64,000 bases of DNA from JAGLOK01 sp963677605 (lineage in GTDB: Bacteria; Bacillota; Clostridia; Christensenellales; UMGS416), in the NCBI GenBank assembly GCA_963677605.2, contig CAXXDX010000006.1, positions 248,001 through 312,000 of the forward strand. The letters are read 5' to 3'. The notes under the pieces were generated by a model. The model worked only from the letters and a program-made list of their open reading frames with translations, searched no databases and had not been told where the DNA came from. Shown here piece after piece: positions 44,312 through 53,680 of the stretch (its first letter is position 1; each line of letters opens with the position of its first letter). The translations under genes and the position numbers were made by a program.

Positions 44312-45211
44312 TTAGAAAATTTTATAGTCCCCGTATTTGTATGCAAGCCTGTATGATACCGTTATAAACACAAATGCTACGACCGACTTCAGCAAACCTG
44401 CTGCAGTTGCGGCACTGTACTGTGCATCGATGATACCAAGTCTATAAACCATTGTGTCAATAATGTCACCGGTTTTATAAACAACAGGAGAATACAAGTT
44501 AAATACTTGATCAAATCCGGCGTTGAGTATGTTGCCCAAGCTAAGTACTGTCATCAAAATGATAATGTACATGATTGAAGGCAGCGTGATGTGGATTGTC
44601 TGTTTCCACCTGTTAGCGCCGTCAACTATAGCCGCTTCATAGAGCGTTGGGTCAACTCCCGTAAGTGCAGCAAGGTAGATAATCGTACCATACCCAAATT
44701 CTTTCCATAGGTCGGTTGCGACCAGTACATAGGGGAAGATCTTTGGTTCCCCCAGGAAGAATATCGGCTCGATTCCCATCTTGCCCAGAATAAGGTTAAT
44801 GATTCCGCTGCTTGGTGAAAGTATATCGATTAAAATACCAGCCAGAACTACCCATGAAAGGAAGTGAGGCAAATAGATAATTGTTTGCACTCCCCTTTTA
44901 AACCCAATGTGCCTCAGCTCATTAAGCATAAGGGCGACCGTTACAGGAACAAGTATTCCAAACACAATTTTCATAAAGGAAATGAATACAGTGTTAAACA
45001 CAACCTGCATAGTATCCGGAAGCATAAAGATATACTTAAAGTTTGCAAGTCCCACAAATTGAGAATTTAAAATTCCCTTTGCCGGCACAAATTTTTGAAA
45101 TGCCATAATAATGCCAAACATTGGTACATAATTCATCAAAAATATCAGAATTACACCCGGCAATATCATCAAATGGTACGGCATCTGTTTTAATCTTCTT
45201 TTCTTAAACAT
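44312..45211 (-). CDS. Carbohydrate ABC transporter permease (LplB type)
   Basis: The 299-residue protein has six membrane helices and the EAA loop YEAAIVDGANRWKQTIHITL. The start HLMILPGVILIFLMNYVPMFG is typical of LplB. It differs from the LplB of the first locus in lacking an N-terminal extension. It is the second gene of the locus-2 operon, after a hairpin that follows the binding-protein gene. Confidence 0.93.
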   Translation of the reverse strand: MFKKRRLKQMPYHLMILPGVILIFLMNYVPMFGIIMAFQKFVPAKGILNSQFVGLANFKYIFMLPDTMQVVFNTVFISFMKIVFGILVPVTVALMLNELRHIGFKRGVQTIIYLPHFLSWVVLAGILIDILSPSSGIINLILGKMGIEPIFFLGEPKIFPYVLVATDLWKEFGYGTIIYLAALTGVDPTLYEAAIVDGANRWKQTIHITLPSIMYIIILMTVLSLGNILNAGFDQVFNLYSPVVYKTGDIIDTMVYRLGIIDAQYSAATAAGLLKSVVAFVFITVSYRLAYKYGDYKIF

Positions 45212-45248
45212 TTTTCTCTCCCAAGTATGAACATCTCATATAGTGTAA

Positions 45249-45285
45249 GGAGTGTCACTATCTCCAGAGTGATACGTGACACTCC
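45249..45285 (-). terminator. Intra-operon hairpin after the second binding-protein gene
   Basis: GGAGTGTCAC and GTGACACTCC form a perfect 10-bp stem, extended by TATC/GATA with one bulge. It has no long T-run and lies between the lipoprotein stop and the permease start. It probably protects or partly terminates the lipoprotein mRNA. Confidence 0.7.
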
Positions 45286-45329
45286 ATATCTTTTCCAAAC
45301 CGATTAATTAATCAGCCTGTTTTTGATGA

Positions 45330-47060
45330 TTACCGCATTGCGTTAAGTTCTGCAGTCATGTCATCTCCGCCTAAAGCTTTCCAGTCTTCCACGAACTTGT
45401 CAAATGCGGAAATGTCCTCGCCAAGAATAATGCTTGTGAATACTTCTGTTTCCATCTTTTCGAGGGTTGATCCTTTTTCCACCATTGTAGGAGTGGGGAT
45501 GTTGTGATATGCATCATAGAGATACAAGTCATTGTCAAGGTAGTAGTTGATTACATCAAATGTTGCGTCAGGTCCGAAGATCTTGTAAGCGCCCCATCCA
45601 TTGAGAGGATCGCCTGTTTCGATGTAGCCTGTTGCCTGTGCATAATAGCCCTGCTCTTCAGCGTTAAGAGATGAAGGATCTCCAGCTTCAATAGCTGCTA
45701 CTACGTGATTATGAGCGTCAACGTTTTTAAGTGAAGGCCATGCCTGAACGAGTGCATACTTGAACGGTACATATGTTGCTCCGTCGCCGTTGAAGAAGTT
45801 GTCGTTGTCAGCTGTTTCGCCCCAGCACTTTTCAGTAAAGAGGTTGAGCATTTTGATTGCTGCTTCAGGATATTCATAGTCGTTTCTTACTACCCAGTAG
45901 TTTGCTGCTGCAACTGATGTGCTTACCATTGCCGGCTGATCATCGATTGATGGGATCGGATATGGCTGCCATTCAGCTTCAGGATTGTTTTCAAGAGTTG
46001 ACTGAAGCGGGAAGAACGGGTTCCACATCTGGCCGAATTCGATACCGATTAAGCCGTTTGTTGTGGATTCTGAAACTTTCGCCATGTCTTTAACTACGAA
46101 TTCTTTGTCAAGCCAGCCGTTTGCATACATTTCCTGAAGTTTAAGGAGCATTTCTCTGACTTCCGGCTGAATGCTTCCGTATTCAACTGTTCCGTCTTCT
46201 TTTTCAAGCCAAATGCCTAAATATGCGTGATATGCGTGTGCAAAGCCCTGAAGTCCTGCAAATCCCTGCAGGCCTGTGCCTGAGTCGCCGCGTGACAATG
46301 TTTTTGTAAGTGCCATTGCATATGTGTCATCTACGCCGTTTCCGTCAGGATCCTGTGTTACAAATGCTTCTGCCATCGCGAAGAAGTCTTCCATTGTTTC
46401 AGGCTCAGGAAGTCCGAGTTTCTTTCTCCAGTCATCTCTGACATAAAGCATAGCAGGTGCATCAATTGAAGAACCGCCAGCTGTGTTAGGAAGAGCATAT
46501 AATCTGTCGTTTCTTACGCCAAGATTAAATACTTCTTTGTCCTGATCAATTATTGTTAATGCCTGAGGTGATATATATTTGTCATATACATCTGTAAGAT
46601 CTGCAATAGACTCAGAGTCAAGCAATGTGACAAACTGCTGTCCGTTAACAGGGAAAACGTCCGGTAAATCATTTGAAGCTATAGTAACGTTCATTTTTTG
46701 AATAAACTGTGCTTCGTCAACAATCCAGATATACTCAACGTTTATACCAAGCATATCTCTGTATGTGTTAATCCAAACGTTGTTGTCAGCTGATTCGCCG
46801 TCTCTGTACTGGACAGTGCTGTTTGTAAAGTTTACAACTTTAACATCAATAGCCGGCTCGAATTTTCCGAGAGGTTCGATAACCTCTTCTTCCATTTCTG
46901 TTGAGCCTTCGGTTGAATCGTTAGCTTCATCTTTAGTCTCTGTTACATCTGTTTTTGTTGTAGTCTCTTCTTCTTTCGGTGTACAGCCCACTACTGCAAA
47001 AGCCATAATAAAAATCAATGCGAGTAGAGTTGCTATAAGCCTTGTGTTAAATCTTCTCAT
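45330..47060 (-). CDS. Extracellular sugar-binding lipoprotein
   Basis: The 576-residue solute-binding protein has lipobox AVVGC (C26), an acidic Thr/Glu-rich linker (about 30-62) and a two-lobed binding domain with Trp-rich C-terminal half. It is first in the locus-2 operon after a promoter at 47189-47216. The linker sets it away from the membrane. The gene set behind it suggests rhamnose- or glucose-containing plant glycosides as ligands, which is inference. Confidence 0.93.
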   Translation of the reverse strand: MRRFNTRLIATLLALIFIMAFAVVGCTPKEEETTTKTDVTETKDEANDSTEGSTEMEEEVIEPLGKFEPAIDVKVVNFTNSTVQYRDGESADNNVWINTYRDMLGINVEYIWIVDEAQFIQKMNVTIASNDLPDVFPVNGQQFVTLLDSESIADLTDVYDKYISPQALTIIDQDKEVFNLGVRNDRLYALPNTAGGSSIDAPAMLYVRDDWRKKLGLPEPETMEDFFAMAEAFVTQDPDGNGVDDTYAMALTKTLSRGDSGTGLQGFAGLQGFAHAYHAYLGIWLEKEDGTVEYGSIQPEVREMLLKLQEMYANGWLDKEFVVKDMAKVSESTTNGLIGIEFGQMWNPFFPLQSTLENNPEAEWQPYPIPSIDDQPAMVSTSVAAANYWVVRNDYEYPEAAIKMLNLFTEKCWGETADNDNFFNGDGATYVPFKYALVQAWPSLKNVDAHNHVVAAIEAGDPSSLNAEEQGYYAQATGYIETGDPLNGWGAYKIFGPDATFDVINYYLDNDLYLYDAYHNIPTPTMVEKGSTLEKMETEVFTSIILGEDISAFDKFVEDWKALGGDDMTAELNAMR

Positions 47061-47188
47061 ACTATCCTCCTTATAATTTTGTGGATTAAACTGGATAATC
47101 TCAGTATACTTTCCGGTGATTTAGCATGAAATATTAAAATATAAACTTTTATTGACTTATATTAACTAACTTATTATTTTCGCACTAT

Positions 47189-47216
47189 TTTATACGATTT
47201 GTACAAATTTTATCAA
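47189..47216 (-). promoter_or_regulatory. Promoter of the locus-2 glycoside operon with palindrome in the spacer
   Basis: On the minus strand TTGATA (47211-47216), 16 bp, TATAAA (47189-47194). The spacer contains the perfect palindrome ATTTGTACAAAT (47197-47208), a likely operator. The 11-mer AAATTTGTACA also occurs on the minus strand around 29256-29266, upstream of the GH39 gene. Confidence 0.55.
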
Positions 47217-47239
47217 ATTGTGATGTTTTTATTGACTTT

Positions 47240-48880
47240 TTACGACTCTCGGTAGTCCTGAGGCGTCATTCCTGTGTTTTCTTTAAAGGTGCGGATAAAG
47301 TATGCAACAGAGCCGTATCCGACTGCTTCTGATATGTCGCATATCTTCGAATTGCTCTCTTTTAAAAGCCTTTTAGCCTTGGCTAATCTGACATCATGTA
47401 TGTATGTGGAAATGTTTTTACCAGTAGTCTGCTTGTAGAGCCTTGAAAGGTAAATTGGGTTGAGATAAACATGCTCGGCAAGGTGAACCAGAGACAGATC
47501 ACCGTTTAAATTATTCTTAATATATTCATTTAAACTGGAAATCATGACATTCTGATTTCTTTCTTTTTCATCTTTCTGATAAACAAATATCAAGTCTGCA
47601 ATTTTTTCAAACGCCTCAAATGTATCTTCGCATTTCATCTCGGCATTGATGTTTGTAATCTTTATTATTTCAGGATACATATTAACCCTGTCCATCAAAG
47701 AATCATATCTGCTTATATATTTTAAAAACAGCAGTGAAAGCGAAAAATATATCTGAATCCTTATAATCGGATTGTCTTCCATTACATGCATAAGCTCTTT
47801 TTTCAGGTCATTTAAAAGAGAATAAAAATCTTTATGCTGTCCGCTTTCAAGAAAAGTTTCAAATGAACGTATTTTATCAAGCCACAAAGAAACGTTTTTC
47901 ATATTCTTTGAGTTGAAATCCTCTTCACAGCTAAGGTCTGCCTTTGTCAGAACCATTTCGCTGTTGTTAACTCCCTTGTAGATCATCAGTTTGTTAATAA
48001 ACGTGAATCTTTCACTGATTTCATCCCAATCAATAGGACAGTTGTCTATCACAAACGAAACAGTGCTGCCCGTGTTCTTTTTATACTGATTCTGTATTGA
48101 CTCAATAGCGCCTTTGATGTAAACAATCGTTTTTTCCCACACTTCATCGCTTGTTTTATCATCATTTTTAGGCTGTATAATCCACACCATCATTTCATTG
48201 TCAAGCTTCATAAAATAGTATCTGTAGGATGTAGAAAAATACTTCTCAATAATCGCCTGAATAATTGCTGACTGCTTTAGTTTCTCCTGAGATTCCATAG
48301 AAACAAACCACTCATCGCTTCTGCCAACCAGAAGCAAGGATTTGCAGTCAGCCAGAAGATTGATTTTCAGCTCATCGAGCTGTTCCTGTTTAGTTTCGCT
48401 TTTTTGCTTGCCTTCAATTAATTCCAGCATAAATTCCTTTTGCAAAATAGGGCTGTATAGCTCTACCTGACGCTTTGCGCTTGAAATAAGCTCATTGCGC
48501 TCAACCTGCTCATCTATCTCTTTTGCTGCTTTTGCAACAGCTTCTATTATCGCTTCATCACCTTCAGTTTTAAGAATATAGGTAATTCCGTCTTTGTTGG
48601 CTTCATGTATATAGTCAAACCTGTCATATGCAGAAAGAAAAATAACTTTACAGAAAGGCCAGAAAGAATGAATCTCCTTAAGCAGTGCCAAGCCATCCAT
48701 TCCAGGCATTTTTATATCAGAAAGAACGATGTCAATTTTGGCTTTTTTTAAAAGTTCCAAAGCTTCCATAGCAGAATATGCTTTATAAACATCAAGTTCC
48801 ATCTGATTATTTTCAAGAAACAGCTCGTATATGCTGTTTACTATATAAGGTTCATCATCAATTACCAGAAGTCTCTTCAT
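47240..48880 (-). CDS. yesN: YesN-type response regulator with AraC DNA-binding domain
   Basis: The 546-residue protein has a receiver domain (1-120) with DDE (14-16 of the long form) and phospho-acceptor in LSDIKMPGMDG. A long central signalling region follows, then two C-terminal AraC helix-turn-helix units (LAEHVYLNPIYLSRLYKQ and ISEAVGYGSVAYFIRTF), ending NTGMTPQDYRES. The ATG at 48880 is preferred over 48904 because it has GAGG upstream and reduces overlap with the kinase gene. It should activate the locus-2 operon, whose promoter starts about 50 bp beyond its stop. Confidence 0.9.
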   Translation of the reverse strand: MKRLLVIDDEPYIVNSIYELFLENNQMELDVYKAYSAMEALELLKKAKIDIVLSDIKMPGMDGLALLKEIHSFWPFCKVIFLSAYDRFDYIHEANKDGITYILKTEGDEAIIEAVAKAAKEIDEQVERNELISSAKRQVELYSPILQKEFMLELIEGKQKSETKQEQLDELKINLLADCKSLLLVGRSDEWFVSMESQEKLKQSAIIQAIIEKYFSTSYRYYFMKLDNEMMVWIIQPKNDDKTSDEVWEKTIVYIKGAIESIQNQYKKNTGSTVSFVIDNCPIDWDEISERFTFINKLMIYKGVNNSEMVLTKADLSCEEDFNSKNMKNVSLWLDKIRSFETFLESGQHKDFYSLLNDLKKELMHVMEDNPIIRIQIYFSLSLLFLKYISRYDSLMDRVNMYPEIIKITNINAEMKCEDTFEAFEKIADLIFVYQKDEKERNQNVMISSLNEYIKNNLNGDLSLVHLAEHVYLNPIYLSRLYKQTTGKNISTYIHDVRLAKAKRLLKESNSKICDISEAVGYGSVAYFIRTFKENTGMTPQDYRES

Positions 48881-50618
48881 TATTTTCGTTCCTCTCTTCT
48901 TCAAACAATATTGTAACTTTCAGCCCGCCCAAATCACTCTTGGAAATTTGCAGACCGCTCTCGCCTCCGAACTTAAGATTTATACGCTTATGAACATTTA
49001 CGAGTCCTGTAATTTCCACATCATGATCGTTGCTTTTTAGGAGCTGATTGAGGTTTTCAATTTCTCCTTCATCCACATCAACGCCATTGTCTTCAATATA
49101 ACAATACAGTCCGTTTTTCTTTTCCGCAAATTTTACGGAAACTATCCTCTTTTTTGCTTCTCCAGTAAAGCCGTGCTCGAATATATTTTCAATTATCGGC
49201 TGTAAAATAAGCCTCGGTACCATCAGTTTGCTGTATTTTTCCGAAACTTCATCAAACGTTATATCTATATTGGTAAATCTTATTACCTGAATTTCCAGAT
49301 AATTTTGGGAGTGTTCTATTTCTTTGCTAAGCTCTATGTCGTCGTTTTGATTTCTTGTAACATACTGAAAGTACCTGGCAAGATAATTACTGAATTTCAT
49401 TGCGCTTTCTTTCTCATCCCTCTGCACCATTTTCTGAAGGATAAAAAAGCTGTTATAGAAAAAGTGGGGATTGATTTGTGACTGCATTTGTTTAAGCTCG
49501 GCCTTTTGTGTCATAACCTTTTGCATATAAACCTGATTTATCAGGTTATGAATATATTCAACCATTGCATTAAATCGTCTGTAAATATACCCAAATTCGT
49601 CATTTGTGCTATGCTCTATCGCAAAGTCAAGCTCCCCTCCTTCAACCCTATGGAATGCTTTTACCAGCTTGCTTAAAGGCCTCTGCAGGAATTTATGCGT
49701 GGTAAATGAGAAGTATAATATAATCGCTATTGATATAATAGTGAAAACCCATAGCAGATACATATAAATCCTAAACGGAACTATTACCTGATTTTCCGGC
49801 ACATACGCAACCATCCATATGCCGTCATAGTCAAGTTTCCGATAAAACGCAAAGTAGTTTGTGCCGTCCACTTCTACAATGTGTTCATCATTTGGGGCAA
49901 TACCTTCAACCGCAGCTTCTTTAAGATACTCAACAATCGGGGTATCTAAATCGTCTGTGGTGCTAATTATAAAATCTTTATCCGGATAATAGAAAAGCGA
50001 ACCGCTGCCTTCATATGTATTAAACAGTTCAATTGTACTTTGTATCATTTCATTTGAAAGTTCTATCTGCAATATAAAGTGCGGCTTTCTGCCCCCCATT
50101 TCCAGGCTGCGTATCTTTAAAAATAGCTTGCCGCCATCATTTTCCATAATATTATAATAGCTCGGAAAGTTATTGCATGTATCCAATTCTTCTTCAGATA
50201 TCTCCACAACACCGTTATTTGCAGAGATAGTTCTGTCCAAAATCGGTACTATCGCTTTTGCGTCAACAATATATATGCTGCTGTTTTTCAAAGTCAAAAG
50301 CCTTGTTGCAAGCCTGTTTAACGACTTTGCTTTCTCAAAGTCACTCATTGACTGCGGGATATTTGAAAGCTTGAGCAAGTCTTCATCCGACATGCATTCG
50401 CTTAGCGAGCTCAGCATTCTGGACATTTCCTCATCAAACGACAGCTTGTGGTATGTTATCTGCGCATCCATGGAAGCCACCGTTTCTCTTCTGATAATCG
50501 CTACACCCCACTGATGTATTCCCACGCCCAGTAAATATATTGGCGCCAATATCAAAACAAAAGTTATTATCAATCTGTAAAAAATCGATTTTCTGAATAT
50601 TCTTTTTTTAGACTGCAT
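48858..50618 (-). CDS. yesM: YesM-type sensor histidine kinase
   Basis: The 586-residue kinase has a membrane helix (about 10-35), an extracellular sensor of about 240 residues, a second helix (about 282-305), HAMP (about 310-365) and a His_kinase domain with phospho-acceptor His in QINPHFFYNSFF. A HATPase domain with Asn-box RLILQPIIENIFEHG closes it. It pairs with the YesN regulator, whose start lies inside its 3' end. The sensor probably detects extracellular sugar directly or through the binding lipoprotein. Confidence 0.92.
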   Translation of the reverse strand: MQSKKRIFRKSIFYRLIITFVLILAPIYLLGVGIHQWGVAIIRRETVASMDAQITYHKLSFDEEMSRMLSSLSECMSDEDLLKLSNIPQSMSDFEKAKSLNRLATRLLTLKNSSIYIVDAKAIVPILDRTISANNGVVEISEEELDTCNNFPSYYNIMENDGGKLFLKIRSLEMGGRKPHFILQIELSNEMIQSTIELFNTYEGSGSLFYYPDKDFIISTTDDLDTPIVEYLKEAAVEGIAPNDEHIVEVDGTNYFAFYRKLDYDGIWMVAYVPENQVIVPFRIYMYLLWVFTIISIAIILYFSFTTHKFLQRPLSKLVKAFHRVEGGELDFAIEHSTNDEFGYIYRRFNAMVEYIHNLINQVYMQKVMTQKAELKQMQSQINPHFFYNSFFILQKMVQRDEKESAMKFSNYLARYFQYVTRNQNDDIELSKEIEHSQNYLEIQVIRFTNIDITFDEVSEKYSKLMVPRLILQPIIENIFEHGFTGEAKKRIVSVKFAEKKNGLYCYIEDNGVDVDEGEIENLNQLLKSNDHDVEITGLVNVHKRINLKFGGESGLQISKSDLGGLKVTILFEEERNENNEETSGN

Positions 50619-50797
50619 ATTGTACCTCTATTGTCCCGCAATGATCCATCTGCATGAGTGTATCTGTTTTATATGATTAAAATATGAAATTAGTCCCAGT
50701 CCGTTAGCCATTAACATAAATATATTTCAAAACCAAGAATTATTATATACTATCACATATGTCAAGTTACACAAAGATTATACAATAAATAAACAAA

Positions 50798-51361
50798 TCA
50801 TGTTATCGACTCAGTCCCGGAACCAAGAAGCGTTCCCGTAAGTTCAATGAGCCTTTCTATCGGTATCTTCTTGCCGTCTAAAAGCCATTGGCGATACATG
50901 TCCAGAGAGCTTTGCGAAGTAAATGTGTTTACTATGTTTTGTTCCGCTTCAGGCAGATGTGCATATGGATTATAACGCTGACGGTTATGTTTCAGCGCCA
51001 TCATAAACAGCTTGTTGCAAAATCCACGATAGCTTTCAGTGCATATCAGCCTTTCTGTAAACTCATCCTGCTTTGATAAATAGTTTAGAAAAACGCGGTT
51101 GACTTCCTCCATGTGCATCGGAAGCGGAACTTTATCGATTTCCGCAAAATACTTATTGGCAGCCTCCTGAAGCATGTCCTCAAACAAAGCTTCTATTGAA
51201 GTATAGTGAAGATAAAATGTCTTTCGGTGGATTTGTGCACGCTCTGTCAGCTCTTTTACAGTAATTTTAGGCGCCTCCATCTCACAAACCATTTCTTTAA
51301 ATGTCTTCTTTATCGCTTCGCGTGTTTTTTTGACTCTTAGGTCCATTTGTCTTTCTTGCAT
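50798..51361 (-). CDS. TetR/AcrR-family regulator
   Basis: The 187-residue protein has an N-terminal helix-turn-helix (ITVKELTERAQIHRKTFYLHY) and an all-helical ligand domain. It is divergent from the 51554-57281 operon and a perfect inverted repeat (TGTGTGG-N6-CCACACA, 51431-51450) lies between the two. It is the likely repressor of itself and the operon, with an unknown hydrophobic or electrophilic inducer. Confidence 0.9.
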   Translation of the reverse strand: MQERQMDLRVKKTREAIKKTFKEMVCEMEAPKITVKELTERAQIHRKTFYLHYTSIEALFEDMLQEAANKYFAEIDKVPLPMHMEEVNRVFLNYLSKQDEFTERLICTESYRGFCNKLFMMALKHNRQRYNPYAHLPEAEQNIVNTFTSQSSLDMYRQWLLDGKKIPIERLIELTGTLLGSGTESIT

Positions 51362-51430
51362 CGTTATCCCTCTTTATAAATATCAGTAGTTTTAATGCGT
51401 TAACAATAAGATAATATCCACTTTTTATAA

Positions 51431-51450
51431 TGTGTGGCATATTCCACACA
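51431..51450. promoter_or_regulatory. TetR operator
   Basis: TGTGTGG and CCACACA form perfect 7-bp arms around CATATT. The site overlaps the region just upstream of a tetR -10 (TATAAA on the minus strand) and lies 16 bp before the rightward -35. Confidence 0.65.
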
Positions 51451-51466
51451 CACTAAAAACTGGCGA

Positions 51467-51495
51467 TTGAAATATCTTTTCAGCCACATTATAAT
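51467..51495 (+). promoter_or_regulatory. Promoter of the TetR-controlled operon
   Basis: TTGAAA (51467-51472), 17 bp, TATAAT (51490-51495). The first gene starts 58 bp further on. Confidence 0.65.
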
Positions 51496-51553
51496 GCACA
51501 TGAAGGAATAAATCAACACGTGGACATTAACTGGAAAATAATGAGGAAAACTT

Positions 51554-51910
51554 ATGCCTACCAAAATTGTACTAAAAGCAAACAACACAGAAATACCGGC
51601 TGTTTTAAACGACACGATAGCTGCAAATGAGTTTAAAAACAGGCTTCCTTTCAGCGTTTCGGGCTATCGCTCGGAAGTGGACTACTGCTGTACTGCAGCC
51701 TGCGGACACTTTGACCCCACAGAAACACAAAATGGGTGGAAGAACGGAGATATAAGCTTAGCCGGCGGCTGGTTTGCAGTGTTTTTCGACGGCGAGGAAA
51801 AATCAGATCAGTATCATGGGCTGATGATAATCGCACACATTGATCAGGAAAATCTGCATCTGGTTAAACAATTGCCTGCGAATGTAAAGTTTGTTGTTGA
51901 GCTTGCATAA
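51554..51910 (+). CDS. Small cyclophilin-like fold protein
   Basis: The 118-residue protein resembles the bacterial cyclophilin-like superfamily. It has an N-terminal strand KIVLKANNTEIPAVLNDT, NEFKNRLPFSV and GGWFAVFFDGEE, with GLMIIAHI near the end. It lacks the active-site Arg of true peptidyl-prolyl isomerases, so binding rather than catalysis is likely. A related second gene lies at 53681-54028. It is first in the TetR-regulated operon. Confidence 0.8.
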   Translation: MPTKIVLKANNTEIPAVLNDTIAANEFKNRLPFSVSGYRSEVDYCCTAACGHFDPTETQNGWKNGDISLAGGWFAVFFDGEEKSDQYHGLMIIAHIDQENLHLVKQLPANVKFVVELA

Positions 51911-51951
51911 TTATTAATGACTTTTAAAAATTAAATATATAAGGGGTAAAA

Positions 51952-52470
51952 ATGAATATTCTTATTTTAAACGGAAGTCCAAGGCAAAACGGAAACACGA
52001 AGAAAATGATAGAAGCTTTCACAGAAGGTGCACAAAAAAATAATAATGAAATCAACGTTATTGACATTTGCAAAAAGAATATATCAGGATGCTTGGGCTG
52101 TGAGCACTGCCACACAAAAGGAAACGGAGTTTGTATCCAAAAAGATGATATGACAGAAGTATATGAAGCTCTTAAGTCAGCGGAAATGCTGGTTGTCGCT
52201 TCACCTATATACTACTTCGGATACACCGGCCAGCTTCAGTGCGCGATTCACAGAACTTACGCAACAGGAAAGCCTAAAAACCTTAAAAAGACAATACTGA
52301 TATTAAGTTCAGGAAGCGATGATGTGTATGAAGGCGCAATATACGAGTATAAAAAGACTTTTTCAGATTATATGAAGGTTGAAGATGCAGGCATCTATAA
52401 AGCATACGGAGAAAAAAACCGGTCAGAAGAGTTCCTTGGAGAACTCAGGCTGGCAGGTGAAAATATTTAG
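51952..52470 (+). CDS. Flavodoxin-fold NAD(P)H-dependent reductase (Fe-S flavoprotein-like)
   Basis: The 172-residue protein has the FMN phosphate loop NGSPRQNGNTKKM, two CxxC-like Cys runs (GCLGCEHC, then C in GNGVC) that resemble iron-sulfur flavoproteins, and SPIYYFGYTGQLQCAIHRT of the family. It likely reduces quinones or nitro compounds. It ends 11 bp before the cupin gene. Confidence 0.88.
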   Translation: MNILILNGSPRQNGNTKKMIEAFTEGAQKNNNEINVIDICKKNISGCLGCEHCHTKGNGVCIQKDDMTEVYEALKSAEMLVVASPIYYFGYTGQLQCAIHRTYATGKPKNLKKTILILSSGSDDVYEGAIYEYKKTFSDYMKVEDAGIYKAYGEKNRSEEFLGELRLAGENI

Positions 52471-52481
52471 GAGGAATTATT

Positions 52482-52916
52482 ATGAAATATACTAACGAAA
52501 CGGAATTTAACGAAGCAAACGTATTTGGAAAAGGAATTGAAAACAAAATGTTTGAAAAATACTTTAGCGGCAAAACATTTTTAAATCCGCTTACCAAACC
52601 GGGTGAAGATCCATTGTTTGTTTTTAACCTTACTTTTGAGCCGGGCTGCCGCAACGACTGGCACATTCATCACGCAGACAAAGGCGGCGGACAAATGCTT
52701 ATCTGCACCGCAGGAGAAGGCTGGTATCAGGAAGAAGGCAAAAAGGCTGTAAGCCTTGTCCCGGGAACGGTAATAACCATCCCGGAGGGAGCAAAGCACT
52801 GGCACGGAGCAAAAGCTGACAGCTGGTTTAGCCACGTTGCTTTTGAAATCCCAGGAGAAAACTGTTCAAACGAATGGCTAGAACCAGTTTCAGACGAAGA
52901 ATTCAGCAAGCTTTAA
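52482..52916 (+). CDS. Cupin domain protein
   Basis: The 144-residue single cupin has metal-binding His in WHIHHADKGGGQ and a downstream GAKHWHGAKADSW with two His. Members of this group bind a metal and act as dioxygenases, isomerases or carbohydrate-binding folds. They often sit beside carboxymuconolactone decarboxylase genes, as here. Substrate unknown. Confidence 0.9.
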   Translation: MKYTNETEFNEANVFGKGIENKMFEKYFSGKTFLNPLTKPGEDPLFVFNLTFEPGCRNDWHIHHADKGGGQMLICTAGEGWYQEEGKKAVSLVPGTVITIPEGAKHWHGAKADSWFSHVAFEIPGENCSNEWLEPVSDEEFSKL

Positions 52917-52930
52917 TCACGGAGGATATA

Positions 52931-53632
52931 ATGGATACATTAAAAAAACTTAAAACCACAGATCCCGAATTTGTAGAACGCCTTGAGGCATTCACATTTG
53001 ACGAAGTTGTAAACGAACAGGGACAAACTCTGGAAGATGCTGACCGCTATCTTTCAATTCTTGCAACTCTTCTAGGCTGTCAGGGCGTTGACGCTTTTAA
53101 AGACGTCCTTAAAGATGCACTTAACAGTGCTCTTACTCCGGTTATGGCGAAAGAAGTAGTCTATCAGGCGGTTGACTACCTCGGCTTAGGCAGAGTGCTT
53201 CCGTTTATAACTGCCACAAACGATGTTTTAGGCGAACTTGGAGTCGCTCTTCCCCTCGACGGTCAGTCTACAACAACGATTCAAACAAGGCTTGAAAAAG
53301 GTGCGCGAGCACAGGCCGACATCTTCGGAGAGCCGATGCTGGAGTTTTGGAAAGGCGGACACATAAACCGCTGGCTTGCTGCAAACTGTTTCGGCGACTA
53401 TTACACGAGAAACGGGCTGGACTTGAGACAGCGCGAGCTTATTACTTTCTGTTTCCTTTCAGCGCAGGGCGGATGCGAATCGCAGCTTACAAGCCATGTA
53501 ATGGGAAATATCAATGTCGGAAACGATGCTGAATACTTAACAAAAGTAGTTTCTCAGTGTGTTCCTTATATCGGTTACCCAAGAAGCCTTAACGCATTGG
53601 CGTGCATAAGAAAGATTACAGAAAACAAATAA
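52931..53632 (+). CDS. Carboxymuconolactone decarboxylase (CMD) family protein
   Basis: The 233-residue protein is read from ATG 52931, 5 bp after GGAGG; a longer frame from 52874 would overlap the cupin gene. It has two CMD-like regions (about 25-105 and 140-225; ELITFCFLSAQGGCESQLTSH). Many CMD proteins are AhpD-like with a CxxC; this one lacks a CxxC pair, so peroxidase partner activity is doubtful. It is probably a lactone or hydroxy-acid-acting enzyme. Usually paired with a cupin gene, as here. Confidence 0.88.
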   Translation: MDTLKKLKTTDPEFVERLEAFTFDEVVNEQGQTLEDADRYLSILATLLGCQGVDAFKDVLKDALNSALTPVMAKEVVYQAVDYLGLGRVLPFITATNDVLGELGVALPLDGQSTTTIQTRLEKGARAQADIFGEPMLEFWKGGHINRWLAANCFGDYYTRNGLDLRQRELITFCFLSAQGGCESQLTSHVMGNINVGNDAEYLTKVVSQCVPYIGYPRSLNALACIRKITENK

Positions 53633-53680
53633 ACACCAAACATAAATCCGGTTGATATAACAGGAGGTTTACAGAAATTT

